Source: Geminicoccaceae bacterium (GTDB lineage: Bacteria; Pseudomonadota; Alphaproteobacteria; Geminicoccales; Geminicoccaceae). Taken from it: a stretch of DNA of 64,000 nt. Numbering within the stretch: position 1 is the first letter of the stretch; each line of letters starts with the position of its first letter. The stretch lies in the NCBI GenBank assembly GCA_020638495.1, contig JACKIN010000018.1, positions 1-64,000 on the forward strand, written 5' to 3'. Below are positions 33,911 through 43,243 of the stretch, piece by piece. Under the pieces are notes generated by a model that did no database searches, had not been told where the DNA came from, and worked only from the letters and a program-made list of their open reading frames with translations. A program made the position numbers and the translations under genes.

Positions 33911-36760
33911 GTGCCAGGCAAGGCGAAGGGAAAACGACTGTCCAAGGCCGAGCGGGCCCTGATCCGGGACGTGCTCGGCTGGCGCGAGCGCTATGACGAC
34001 CGCCCGACGCGTGACCGGGCCGGCGCCGCACCGGCGGCAACGGCACCCCGCGTGCTCGCGGCGGAGGCCAGCGCCCTGATCGTCCGCCACGAGAGCGGCG
34101 GGCGCGCCTATTACGAGCAGGTCATAAAGAAGCGGCCGATCTGGCCCGAATTCAGCTCCGGCCTGACCATCGGCTTCGGCTTCGATATCGGCCACCGCTC
34201 GAAGGCCGAGCTCGAGCGGGTCTGGACGCCGCATCTGGGGGCGGAGGCCGTGGCTCGGCTCGCCCGGGCGGTCGGGCTCACGGCGACCGGCGCCGATCGC
34301 GAGGCGAAGGTCGCCCGGCTGAAGAAGCTGGCGAAGGAGCTCGCCGACATCGAGGTGCCCTGGAGCATGGCCGAGGCGGTCTTCGCGGCCGAGGAGGTGC
34401 CGATTCAGGTGGCGAAGACCACGGCCGCCCTGCCCAATACCGAGCTCCTCGGCGACACGTGCCTGGGGGCCCTGGTCTCGCTGGTCTTCAACCGCGGCAG
34501 TGGCGGCTTCACCAGCAGCAAGACGCGGTTTCGCGAGATGCGGGCGATCCGCCAGCACATGGCCGATCGCAACTTCGCCGCCATTCCGGCCGAGATCCGC
34601 TCCATGTGCCGGCTCTGGCCCGATCACCCGGGGCTGACGGGGCGGCGCGAGGAGGAGGCGGCGCTCTTCGAGGCCGGGCTCGCGTCCTTGCCCGCCACGG
34701 CCGCGGCCAGGCCGGCTCCCGCCTGGCCGGCGCTGGTCGCCAGCCTCGATGCGGCGCCCGACCGCTTCGACACCCGCGACCTGCCCTACCGGCCGCCGCT
34801 CGTCTCGCTGCCGCCGTCCTGGCCGCCAGCGCTCTGGATCGAGCGCTTCCTGCCGCAATACGCGGCCGACGGCATGGTGCTGGACCAGCGGGCCGAGGGT
34901 GCCTGCACCGGCTTCGGCCTCGCTGCCGTCATCAACTACATCGCCTGGGAGGCCTGGCAGCGCGCCACCATCGAGGAGCGGCCGGCGCCGGCACCGGTCA
35001 AGGTCAGCGAGCGCATGCTCTACCACATGGCCCAGCTCTACGACGAATGGGAGGGCGAGGACTACGAGGGCTCGAGCTGCCGGGGTGCTATGAAGGGCTG
35101 GCACAAGCACGGCGTCTGCGCCGGCCATCTCTGGCCTTACGAGGATGGCAGCTTCGTGGGACCGGACCCGACATGGGCCAGCGACGCGGCGCTGCGGCCG
35201 ATCGGCGCCTACTACCGGATCGATCGGAGCTCGCTCGTCGACCTGCAGGCGGCGATCGCCGAGGTGCACGCGATCTATGTCTCGGCCCAGGTGCACGGCG
35301 GCTGGAATCTCGGGCCGGCTGCGGACGCACCGCCGGTCATCGACTGGAACGGCGAGGCGGCGGCGGGTGCCCATGCCTTCGCGCTCGTCGGCTATGACGA
35401 GCGCGGCTTCATCGTGCAGAACTCGTGGGGTCCCGACTGGGGCTTCGGCGGTTTCGCCATCCTGACCTATGGCGACTGGCTGGCGCATGGCCACGATGCC
35501 TGGGTCGCCGTGCTGGGCGCACCTATCGGCCGGACGACCAGCCCCGTCGCCCTGAGCGAGGCGCCCCTGCAGGCCCGCGCCGCGACGCTCGCCGGAGCCG
35601 GCGCTGGCCGCGCCGACAGCGCTGCACCGCCGGCGGCGGCACCCTGGGCGGCCGATACGGCGCTCGAGCGGACGCTGGTCCTCGGCAATGACGGAAGGCC
35701 GCTGCACCGGCTGCTGACGGCCCGCGACGCGGCGGCGAATCTGGCCTGCGTCGTCGAGGAGCACCTGCTCCGCCGGCTCCGTGACAGCGGCAGCCGCAAG
35801 CTCGTGGTCTATGCCCATGGCGGGCTCAATGACGAGCCGGCCTCGCTCCTGCGGGTTCGCAGGCTCGGCCCGTATTTCGAGGCCAATGGGGTGCCCGCCC
35901 TCTTCTTCACCTGGCGGACCGGCGTGCGCGACTGCCTGCTCGGCATCCTGGAGGATGCCGCATCCCGCATCGGCATCGACCTGGCGCTGGTCCGGGCCGA
36001 GGGCCTCGCCCGGGGTCTGAAGGAAGAGCTCGCCGAGACGCGGGACGCCACGCTCGAGGTGCTGAGCGAGCGCCTGCTCGGCAAGGCGGTCTGGACGCAG
36101 ATGAAGCAGAACGCGGCGGCCGCTTCCGAGCCGGCCGGCGGCGCGGCGCTGGCCGCCAGATCGCTGGCCCGGCTGGCCGGCGAGATCGAGGGCCTCGAGA
36201 TCCACCTGATCGGCCACTCGGCAGGTGCCATATTCCACGGCCATCTGCTCCGCCGCCTCGCTGCCGAGGGTCTCGCCGTGAAGAGCGCCGAGCTCTGGGC
36301 ACCGGCCTGCAGCCTGCGCTTCGCCGTCGAGCGGTATGGCCGGGCCTTCGCCGAAGGCACCCTGGCGCCGAAAGCGCTGCACATCGCACTCCTCGCCGAT
36401 GTCATCGAGCGGGCGGATTCGGTCGGGCCTTACGGCAAGTCATTGCTCTATCTGGTCAGTCGCGCCTTCGAGCCGCTCAGGCGCATGCCGCTGCTCGGGC
36501 TCGCGGATGCGTGGACGGGCGACGTGCCGGTGGCCGCGCGGCCATTCAATAGCGCCGCCCGGGCCGACATCGAGGCGTGGCGTGCCCTCTGGCGCGGCCG
36601 GCTCGAGCTGGTCAGCGAGCCCGAGGTCGGGGACGGGAGGAAGACCATCCCGGCGGTGCACGGCTCCTTCGACAACAATGCCGCCCTGGTCTCGGCCACG
36701 ATCCGCCGGATCAGGGGACAGAAGCTCGCCTTGCCAGTCGGCGATCTCGGCGGCTTCTGA
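33911..36760 (+). CDS. Three-domain hydrolase: lysozyme-like, papain-like peptidase and alpha/beta-hydrolase
   Basis: A 949-residue protein with no visible signal peptide. GTG 33911 is chosen for GGAGG five bases upstream; ATG 33869 would add 14 residues. Domain 1 (about 45-265) looks like a T4-lysozyme/pesticin-type muramidase: Glu 61 in HESGG, then LTIGFGFDIGH with Asp 92. Domain 2 (about 285-540) is a C1 papain-like peptidase: Gln 326 and Cys 332 in DQRAEGACTGFG, His 488 in AGAHAFALVGYD and Asn 504 in QNSWG. Domain 3 (about 585-930) is an alpha/beta-hydrolase: YAHGG oxyanion region, GHSAG with Ser 770, and a late His 917. All three active sites look intact. Role unknown; the lysozyme assignment is the least certain. 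It follows the IS element directly. Confidence 0.78.
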   Translation: MPGKAKGKRLSKAERALIRDVLGWRERYDDRPTRDRAGAAPAATAPRVLAAEASALIVRHESGGRAYYEQVIKKRPIWPEFSSGLTIGFGFDIGHRSKAELERVWTPHLGAEAVARLARAVGLTATGADREAKVARLKKLAKELADIEVPWSMAEAVFAAEEVPIQVAKTTAALPNTELLGDTCLGALVSLVFNRGSGGFTSSKTRFREMRAIRQHMADRNFAAIPAEIRSMCRLWPDHPGLTGRREEEAALFEAGLASLPATAAARPAPAWPALVASLDAAPDRFDTRDLPYRPPLVSLPPSWPPALWIERFLPQYAADGMVLDQRAEGACTGFGLAAVINYIAWEAWQRATIEERPAPAPVKVSERMLYHMAQLYDEWEGEDYEGSSCRGAMKGWHKHGVCAGHLWPYEDGSFVGPDPTWASDAALRPIGAYYRIDRSSLVDLQAAIAEVHAIYVSAQVHGGWNLGPAADAPPVIDWNGEAAAGAHAFALVGYDERGFIVQNSWGPDWGFGGFAILTYGDWLAHGHDAWVAVLGAPIGRTTSPVALSEAPLQARAATLAGAGAGRADSAAPPAAAPWAADTALERTLVLGNDGRPLHRLLTARDAAANLACVVEEHLLRRLRDSGSRKLVVYAHGGLNDEPASLLRVRRLGPYFEANGVPALFFTWRTGVRDCLLGILEDAASRIGIDLALVRAEGLARGLKEELAETRDATLEVLSERLLGKAVWTQMKQNAAAASEPAGGAALAARSLARLAGEIEGLEIHLIGHSAGAIFHGHLLRRLAAEGLAVKSAELWAPACSLRFAVERYGRAFAEGTLAPKALHIALLADVIERADSVGPYGKSLLYLVSRAFEPLRRMPLLGLADAWTGDVPVAARPFNSAARADIEAWRALWRGRLELVSEPEVGDGRKTIPAVHGSFDNNAALVSATIRRIRGQKLALPVGDLGGF

Positions 36761-36779
36761 GCGACGCCGCCCGCTGCTC

Positions 36780-38867
36780 TCAGCCTCCGGCCGATGCCTC
36801 GCCCGGCCCGTCCCCGTCGCGGAAGCATTTGAGGATGAAGGCCAGGATCTCGGCCAGCTCCTTCAGCGCGTCGAACCGGCCCGAGGCGCCGAAATGCCCG
36901 GCATCCATGTTGGTCTTCAAGAGGAGCAGATTCCGGTCGGTCTTGAGCTCGCGCAGCCGGGCAACGTATTTCGCGGGTTCCCAGTAGGTCACACGGGGAT
37001 CGCTGATGCCGGCGGTGACCAGCATGGCGGGATAGGCCTTGACCTCGATGTTCTCGTACGGGCAGTAGGCCCGGATGCGCCGGAAATCCTCCTCCGAGGT
37101 CAGCGGGTTGCCCCATTCCGGCCACTCGATCGGGGTGAGCGGCAGGCTGGCGTCGAGCATGGTGTTGAGCACGTCGACGAACGGTACCTCGGCGACGACG
37201 CAGCGCCAGAGCTCGGGGCGGAGATTGGTGACGGCACCCATCAGCATGCCGCCGGCCGAGCCGCCGCGGATGGCGATCCGGCCCGGTGCCGCGTAGCCGC
37301 CCTCGATCAGTGCCTCGGCGCAGGCGATGAAATCGGTGAAGCTGTTGGTCTTCCGCTCCAGCTTGCCCTCGCGGTACCAGCGATGGCCGAGCTCGTCGCC
37401 GCCCCGCACGTGTGCGATGGCTACCGCGAAGCCGCGGTCCAGGAGGGAGAGCCGCGTGCTGTTGAAAGAGGGCTCCATCGCCATGCCGTAGGAGCCGTAG
37501 CCGTAGAGGTAGAGCCTGCCGCTGCCGTCGACCGGGCAGTCACGGGCATGGACGAGGGAGATCGGCACCCGCTCACCGTCCGCCGCCGCGGCCCAGAGGC
37601 GCCGGCCCACATAGCGGCTCGCATCGTAGCCCGAAGGGATCTCCTGTTCCTTCAGCACTTCGAGCCTTCGATCGGCGACATGGTAGTCGAGCACGGTGGC
37701 GGGCCGGGTGAGCGAGCTGAAGCCGACCCTGAGCCGATCCGTGGCGAACTCGCGGTTGTCGCCGAGCCCCGCCGTGTAGACCGCCTCGGCGAAATCGATG
37801 GCGTGCTCCTCGCCCGCATAGTCGCGGATGCGCAGGTTGGCGAGGCCGTCCAGCCGCTCGGTGATGACGAGGAAGTCCCGAAAGCAGGTGACGCCGAGCA
37901 GGTAGTGGTGGTCGTCGCCCGCGATCTCCTCCTGCCAGCTTGCCTCGCCGGGGGCATCGATTGGTGCCGATACCAGACGGAAGTTCTCGTGCCGGTCGTT
38001 GGTGCGGATCCACAAGCGGTCGTGGGCGTGCTCGACGCTGTAGCGATGCCCGTCCCGCCGGCCCGCGATCAGCAAGGGCTCGCCCGCCGGTCGGGTCGCA
38101 TCGATCAGCCTGACCTCGCGCGTGACGTGGCTGCCGGCCGTGACGACGACGAAGCGGCGGCTCTGGGTCAGGCCGATGCTGACGAAGAAGGCCGGGTCGT
38201 CCTCGGTGTAGACCGTGCGGTCGGCCGTGGCGTCGGTGCCGAGCCGATGCGCCCTGACCCGGTAGGGTCGCAGCTTCTCGTTGAGCTCGACATAGAAGAG
38301 CGTGGCCCCATCGGCCGACCAGACGACGCTGCCGGCGGTGTTGGCGACGAGATCGGTGGTGCTGACCCCGCTCGCGAGATCCTTGATGTGGATCACATAG
38401 CGCTCGGAGCCGTTCTCGTCGGTCGCAAAGGCGAGCAGTTGGCCGTCGGGGCTCGGTGCCAGGCTGCGCAGGTTGAAGTAGCTCTTGTCCAGGGCGAGCG
38501 CGGTCTCGTCGAGCATGACCGCGGCTGTGCCGCCCTCCCGCGGTGCTCGATACCAGGTCCGGTACTGCGCACCCGGCTGGAACTGCCAGTGGTAGAGATA
38601 GGCGCCGTCGGCCACCGGCACCGAGCTGTCGTCGTCCTTGATCCGCCCCTTGAGCTCGGTGTGCAGCTCCTGGATCAGCCCCTGCTCGCGCGCCATGACG
38701 GCGGCGAAATAGGCGTTCTCGGCCTCGAGATAGGCTCGGATCTCGGGGTCCTGGACCTCGGGATAGGCCGGGTCGCGGAGCCAGGCATACGGGTCCGTCC
38801 AGCTGACGCCGTGCCGCTCGTTGACGATGGGGTGCTGCGCGGCACGCGGCGGTGCTGCGTCGGTCAT
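36780..38867 (-). CDS. ptrB: Oligopeptidase B (S9 family serine peptidase)
   Basis: A 695-residue cytoplasmic peptidase that cuts short peptides after Arg or Lys. The N-terminus (RHGVSWTDPYAWLRD, then YLEAENAYFAAVMA) is typical of PtrB, followed by a seven-bladed propeller and a C-terminal alpha/beta-hydrolase domain with GGSAGGMLMGA (Ser nucleophile) and MDAGHFGASGR (His). Length matches E. coli PtrB (686). ATG 38867 follows AGGAGA. It is convergent with the three-domain hydrolase gene and divergent from rmlC. Confidence 0.93.
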   Translation of the reverse strand: MTDAAPPRAAQHPIVNERHGVSWTDPYAWLRDPAYPEVQDPEIRAYLEAENAYFAAVMAREQGLIQELHTELKGRIKDDDSSVPVADGAYLYHWQFQPGAQYRTWYRAPREGGTAAVMLDETALALDKSYFNLRSLAPSPDGQLLAFATDENGSERYVIHIKDLASGVSTTDLVANTAGSVVWSADGATLFYVELNEKLRPYRVRAHRLGTDATADRTVYTEDDPAFFVSIGLTQSRRFVVVTAGSHVTREVRLIDATRPAGEPLLIAGRRDGHRYSVEHAHDRLWIRTNDRHENFRLVSAPIDAPGEASWQEEIAGDDHHYLLGVTCFRDFLVITERLDGLANLRIRDYAGEEHAIDFAEAVYTAGLGDNREFATDRLRVGFSSLTRPATVLDYHVADRRLEVLKEQEIPSGYDASRYVGRRLWAAAADGERVPISLVHARDCPVDGSGRLYLYGYGSYGMAMEPSFNSTRLSLLDRGFAVAIAHVRGGDELGHRWYREGKLERKTNSFTDFIACAEALIEGGYAAPGRIAIRGGSAGGMLMGAVTNLRPELWRCVVAEVPFVDVLNTMLDASLPLTPIEWPEWGNPLTSEEDFRRIRAYCPYENIEVKAYPAMLVTAGISDPRVTYWEPAKYVARLRELKTDRNLLLLKTNMDAGHFGASGRFDALKELAEILAFILKCFRDGDGPGEASAGG

Positions 38868-39024
38868 GCGAGATCTCCTGCGGGACCGCCCGCTTCTACC
38901 CGATCGGCGGCCGCAACGGTAGGCCACGCGCATTAACGAAAGAGTAAGGGGCGGCTGGTAGGTTCGCCGCAGTGAGCCGGTCGGGCCGCAAGCCGCACGA
39001 CCGCTGGTCATTTGCGAGGTGCGC

Positions 39025-39612
39025 ATGGAGATTGTCGCCACGGCCATTCCCGAGGTGAAGCTGATCCGGCCGAAGCGGTTCGGCGACCATCGCGGATTCT
39101 TCGCCGAGGTCTACAACCGCCGGGCCTTCGAGGCGGCGGGGCTGCGCTTCGATTTCGTCCAGGACAACCATTCGCGCTCCGCCCAGCGGGGCACGCTGCG
39201 CGGCCTGCACTACCAGTCGCCGCCCTTCGCCCAGACCAAGCTGGTGCGCGTGCTGAAGGGCCGGATCCTCGACGTCGCGGTCGACATCCGCCAGGGCTCG
39301 CCGACCTATGGCCGCCATGTCGCGGTCGAGCTGAGTGCGGAGGGCTTCGAGCAGCTCCTGGTCCCCAGGGGCTTCGCGCACGGCTTCGTCACCCTCGAGG
39401 ACGAGGTCGAGGTCTTCTACAAGGTCGACGCCTACTACAGTGCGGCGCATGATCACGGGATCGCCTGGAACGACCCCGACCTCGCCATCGACTGGCCGGT
39501 CAGCCCGGTCGAGTGCATGCTCTCTGCCAAGGACGCGGCGCAGCCCGCCTTCGCCGGCCTTGCCGCCCATTTCACCTTCGTGCCGGCTGCGCCCGCAGCC
39601 ACCACCGTCTGA
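39025..39612 (+). CDS. rmlC: dTDP-4-dehydrorhamnose 3,5-epimerase
   Basis: A 195-residue cupin-fold epimerase in dTDP-L-rhamnose (or other dTDP-deoxysugar) synthesis. Substrate-binding and catalytic positions are seen in FGDHRGFFAEVY, QDNHSRSAQRGTLRGLHYQ (catalytic His) and VPRGFAHGFV. ATG 39025 is preferred to GTG 39019 for spacing from GAGG. It begins a three-gene operon with an epimerase-type SDR (12 bp gap) and rmlA; rmlB and rmlD are not in the window. Confidence 0.9.
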   Translation: MEIVATAIPEVKLIRPKRFGDHRGFFAEVYNRRAFEAAGLRFDFVQDNHSRSAQRGTLRGLHYQSPPFAQTKLVRVLKGRILDVAVDIRQGSPTYGRHVAVELSAEGFEQLLVPRGFAHGFVTLEDEVEVFYKVDAYYSAAHDHGIAWNDPDLAIDWPVSPVECMLSAKDAAQPAFAGLAAHFTFVPAAPAATTV

Positions 39613-39624
39613 TCGGAGCTCTCG

Positions 39625-40677
39625 ATGGAACGCGTCCTCGTCACCGGTGCCGGCGGCTATATCGGGACCACCCTCGTGCCGATGCTGCTCGCCCAGGGCT
39701 ATCAGGTCCGCGCCCTCGACCGCTTCTTCTTCGGCGCCGAGCTGCTGGCGCCGCATGCCCGGCTCGAGCTGGTCAAGGCCGACAGCCGGCGGCTCGAGGC
39801 GCACCATTTCAAGGGCGTCGATCACGTCATCGACCTCGTTGCCATCTCCAACGACCCGAGCGGCGAGCTCTTCCAGGACGCCACCTACGCCATCAACCAC
39901 GAATCGCGGGTGCACTGCGCCCGCCTCGCCAAGATGGCCGGGGTCAAGCGCTATGTCCTGCCGTCCTCCTGCAGCCTCTACGGGTTCCAGCCCGAGGACG
40001 TGATCTGCGCCGAGGACCACGCGACCAACCCGCTCACCACCTACGCCAGGGCCAACGAGATGGCCGAGCACGGCGTGCTGCCGCTCGCCGACGAGCGCTT
40101 CTGCGTGGTCGTGCTGCGCCAGGCGACGGTCTACGGCTACAGCCCGCGCATGCGCTTCGACCTCGCCATCAACGGCATGACCCTCGGCGCCTGGCAGACC
40201 GGCACGCTGCCCCTGATGCGCGACGGCACGCAGTGGCGGCCCATGGTCCATGTGAGGGACACGGCCGCCGCCCAGATCTTCATGCTCGAGGCACCGGCAG
40301 CCTCCATCAACGGCCAGATCTTCAATGTCGGCTCGGACGCCAACAACTACCAGCTCGGCCCGCTCGCCGAGCGGATCGCCGCCGCCGTGCCGCGTGACGT
40401 CGCCGTCGAATGGTACGGTGCTGCCGACCACCGCTCCTATCGGGTCGCCTTCGCCAAGATCGAGAAGCTCGGCTGGCATGCCCAAAGGGTCGCCGAGGAC
40501 GGGGTCGCGGAGATCGTGGCGAAGCTCGTCGACGGCAGCCTCGAGAAGTCGACGAAGACGATCACGCTCGACTGGTACCAGGAGCTGATCAAGTGGCAGC
40601 GGATCATCCATGAGGTCGAGCTCGACGGCACGATCTTCGATCTGCCCGACCACCGCTCGAAGGCCGCTTCAGGCTGA
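39625..40677 (+). CDS. NAD-dependent epimerase/dehydratase family protein (extended SDR)
   Basis: A 350-residue extended SDR. The NAD motif GAGGYIG lies at 8-14. The active-site region reads SSCSLYG (114-120) and Tyr 140 in [12 protein letters not shown], but the usual Lys four residues after the Tyr is Asn 144. The C-terminal half is typical ([23 protein letters not shown]). It probably acts on a nucleotide sugar because it lies between rmlC and rmlA. Which reaction it performs, and whether Asn can serve, is open. Confidence 0.78.
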   Translation: MERVLVTGAGGYIGTTLVPMLLAQGYQVRALDRFFFGAELLAPHARLELVKADSRRLEAHHFKGVDHVIDLVAISNDPSGELFQDATYAINHESRVHCARLAKMAGVKRYVLPSSCSLYGFQPEDVICAEDHATNPLTTYARANEMAEHGVLPLADERFCVVVLRQATVYGYSPRMRFDLAINGMTLGAWQTGTLPLMRDGTQWRPMVHVRDTAAAQIFMLEAPAASINGQIFNVGSDANNYQLGPLAERIAAAVPRDVAVEWYGAADHRSYRVAFAKIEKLGWHAQRVAEDGVAEIVAKLVDGSLEKSTKTITLDWYQELIKWQRIIHEVELDGTIFDLPDHRSKAASG

Positions 40678-40771
40678 AGGAACCGCCGCACGGGTCGGCG
40701 AGCCGAGCCTGACGAATGCCATTCGGGCGGCGCTCGCCGCCGAACCCTCGACCGAGAGACGGAGCAACGCG

Positions 40772-41722
40772 ATGCCGAACCCGACCAGGCAGCCGAGATG
40801 GAAGGGCATCATCCTCGCCGGCGGCTCCGGCACGCGCCTCTACCCGATCACCCGTGCCGTCTGCAAGCAGCTCCTGCCGATCTTCGACAAGCCGCTCATC
40901 TACTTCCCGCTGACGACGCTGATGCTGGCCGGCATCCGCGACATCCTCTTGATCACCACGCCCGAGGACCAGTGGCAGTTCAAGAGCCTGCTCGGTGACG
41001 GCAGCCAGTGGGGCCTGGCCATCAGCTATGCGGTGCAGCCGCGCCCAGAGGGCCTGGCGCAGGCCTTCGTCATCGGCCGCGAGTTCATCGGCGACGACAA
41101 CGTCGCCCTCGTGCTCGGCGACAACATCTTCTTCGGCCACTATCTGCGCGCCGATCTGGCCCGCGCGATCGACCAGGCCCATGGTGCCACGGTCTTCGGC
41201 TATCGGGTGACCGATCCGGAGCGCTACGGCGTGGTGGCGTTCGACGAGGCCGGCCGGGCGACCAGCATCGAGGAGAAGCCGGCCCGGCCGAGGTCGAGCT
41301 ATGCGGTCACCGGCCTCTATTTCTACGACAACGAGGTGATCGACATCGCCGCCGGCCTGCCACCCTCAGCGCGTGGCGAGTACGAGATCACCGACGTCAA
41401 CGCCGCCTATCTCGCCCGCGGCGCGCTCCGCGTCGAGCGGCTGGGCCGTGGCTATGCCTGGTTCGACGCCGGCACCCACGACAGCCTCCTGCAGGCCGGC
41501 GAGTTCGTGCGCACCATCCAGCAGCGCCAGGGCTTCCAGATCGCCTGCCCGGAGGAGATCGCCCATCTCCTGGGTCATATCGACGACGACCAGCTCCGCC
41601 AGCTCGCCGGTCCTCTCGCGAAGACCGCCTATGGCCGCTACCTTCTCGACGTCGTGCTGGCGAAGGAACCCTGGCAGGCCGGCAGCTTCGAGACCTCGTC
41701 CGCCCGCCGCGCCGTCGCCTGA
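40772..41722 (+). CDS. rmlA: Glucose-1-phosphate thymidylyltransferase
   Basis: A 316-residue nucleotidyltransferase that makes dTDP-glucose from dTTP and glucose-1-phosphate, the entry to dTDP-sugar pathways. The signature [20 protein letters not shown] and the following [20 protein letters not shown] are intact, as are [11 protein letters not shown] and the metal-site Asp in [11 protein letters not shown]. Start ATG 40772 follows GGAG at seven bases; longer in-frame starts lack such a site. It is the last gene of the operon. Confidence 0.93.
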   Translation: MPNPTRQPRWKGIILAGGSGTRLYPITRAVCKQLLPIFDKPLIYFPLTTLMLAGIRDILLITTPEDQWQFKSLLGDGSQWGLAISYAVQPRPEGLAQAFVIGREFIGDDNVALVLGDNIFFGHYLRADLARAIDQAHGATVFGYRVTDPERYGVVAFDEAGRATSIEEKPARPRSSYAVTGLYFYDNEVIDIAAGLPPSARGEYEITDVNAAYLARGALRVERLGRGYAWFDAGTHDSLLQAGEFVRTIQQRQGFQIACPEEIAHLLGHIDDDQLRQLAGPLAKTAYGRYLLDVVLAKEPWQAGSFETSSARRAVA

Positions 41723-41993
41723 CCGCCGCCCGGGGCGCCCCACCGACGCAACGCCGGGCAGGCCCAAACGCCTGCGCGACTTGGCATCGCGCGTTCTTCG
41801 GCCACAGAGGCCTCTCGAGCCTGCATCGCGACCACCCATGAACCCGCCTGGATTTCGCCTGGAGCAGAGGGTCGTCCGGCGCAGGAGACGTTCGGGCGAG
41901 CGACGGATCCCGGTCGTCGGCAGGCTTGGCCGCCAACTTCATCGCCGTGCCCGCCTCCAATCTACCCCAACCATTTGATTCTGCTAGCACACC
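41723..41993. other. Intergenic stretch before the endonuclease relic
   Basis: About 270 bp in which base composition drops from the genomic high-GC level toward the AT-richer relic, with the change around 41950-41990. No gene or RNA is supportable. The missing N-terminal part of the endonuclease cannot be found in any frame here, so the gene was truncated at its 5' side. Confidence 0.4.
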
Positions 41994-42559
41994 ATGAGAC
42001 GAAAATCATGGATAATCAGGACCGTAATTGGCTGGCACAAGGTTCGATTCCAGATTGAGAAAAGGATCAACCTCACCGCAACCCAATCACGCTCCCACGA
42101 GATCGATCATGTCAAGAAGTTCGCGGCCGGTACAATTGCGCTCGAGATCGAGTGGAAAAACAAGGATTCCTTCTTCGACCGCGACCTTGAGAATTTCAAT
42201 CGACTGCATGCAGACGGTGGAATTAGCGTAGGTATTGTCATCACTCGTGGTCGCAGCTTTCAGGATGGAATTGAGAAGCGCCTTCGCCGGTTTGTCCGTG
42301 ATCAGAACATAGACGCCTTTGCGGCGCTGGTGGCGCACGGTGTCGATCCGACTCGGCGACAGCGTAGAGCGGTCGAGCGAGGTGGTGCATTGCCGACGTC
42401 TGGCCAAGGCGTTTCATTGCGGACAAGTTCGGGGCGGCCACAACTCATTGGGCCAAGCTTGACGACCGCCTCCATCGCGGCGTCGGCAGCCCCTGTCCTA
42501 TAGTAGCGCTCGGCATTCATCTCGCCGCAGTCATCCATCGCGAGGGCATCGGTCCCTAG
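41994..42559 (+). pseudogene. Relic of a BglII/BstYI-type restriction endonuclease
   Basis: From ATG 41994 one frame reads a segment typical of the RE_BglII family: HEIDHVKKFAAGTIALEIEW, then NKDSFFDRDLENFNRLHADG and GIVITRG, containing the catalytic Asp and Glu-x-Glu-type cluster. Around 42380-42410 the homologous reading moves to another frame, which continues FIADKFGAATTHWAKLDDRL and SPCPIVALGIH and stops at TAG 42557-42559; these are C-terminal family motifs. The usual N-terminal 60-80 residues are absent. The patch is less GC-rich than its surroundings, in keeping with transfer. No methyltransferase gene is nearby, consistent with an inactive relic. Confidence 0.72.
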
Positions 42560-43242
42560 AGCTGGCCGAGGCCGTGCCGTTCCAGCAGCTCCACCAGCAT
42601 TCGCCCGTTGCGCAGGCGGTGCGCGTGGTGGATGCGCCAGGCGGTCTCGGCGTCGCGGCGCTCGATGGCGGCGACCAGGGCGCGGTGGTCGTCGTTCGAG
42701 CTGACCGGGCGGGGGCGCAGGCGGAGCGTCAGCTTTCGCACCCGGTGCGACTGGTCCATGAACTGCTCGATGATCGCCTTAAGCCGCTCGTTGCCGCAGA
42801 AGGCGAGGATGACCCGGTGGAAATGGTCGTCGGCCAGGGCCCAGGCGTCGAGGTCGTCGGCGGCGAGCGCCGCGTCCATCTCGGCGACGGCCGCCTTGAG
42901 CTCGGCGAGGCGCGCTGGTGTCGCGCCGTCACGGGCGATCTGGGCTGCCGCCTCTGCCTCGAGCGCCGTCAGGATCTGGTAGATCTCGCGCATGTCGTTG
43001 GCGGAGACCGGCAGCACCCGCATGCCGTGGCGCGGCCGGACGTCGATCATGCCTTCCCGCGCCAAGCGGATCAGCGCCTCGCGCACCGGGGTGCGGCTCA
43101 TCTCGAGGAGGGCTGCCAGCTCCTGCTCCAGCATGATGCTGCCGGCCGGGAACTCGTTCTCGAGGATGCGGGCCTTGATCTCCCGATAGGCCCGCTCGGC
43201 GAAGGTGACGCGACCCGGTGCCTCGTCGATGACGCTGGCCAT
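42556..43242 (-). CDS. GntR family transcriptional regulator (FadR subfamily, FCD domain)
   Basis: A 228-residue regulator. The N-terminal winged helix-turn-helix has LAALLEMSRTPVREALIRLA, and the C-terminal FCD domain (about 90-225) carries the metal/ligand His pattern (DDHFHRVILAF and, later, HRALVAAIERRD and HH). ATG 43242 starts one base after the oxidoreductase stop, so it closes the operon SMP-30, Gfo/Idh, GntR. Its likely operator is the palindrome at 45305-45320 in the divergent promoter. The effector is presumably a sugar acid or carboxylate. Confidence 0.88.
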   Translation of the reverse strand: MASVIDEAPGRVTFAERAYREIKARILENEFPAGSIMLEQELAALLEMSRTPVREALIRLAREGMIDVRPRHGMRVLPVSANDMREIYQILTALEAEAAAQIARDGATPARLAELKAAVAEMDAALAADDLDAWALADDHFHRVILAFCGNERLKAIIEQFMDQSHRVRKLTLRLRPRPVSSNDDHRALVAAIERRDAETAWRIHHAHRLRNGRMLVELLERHGLGQL

Positions 43243-43243
43243 C

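Noticed and set aside
41994..42559. Active restriction-modification system
   Set aside because: The endonuclease is truncated and frameshifted, and no methyltransferase is encoded within the window.
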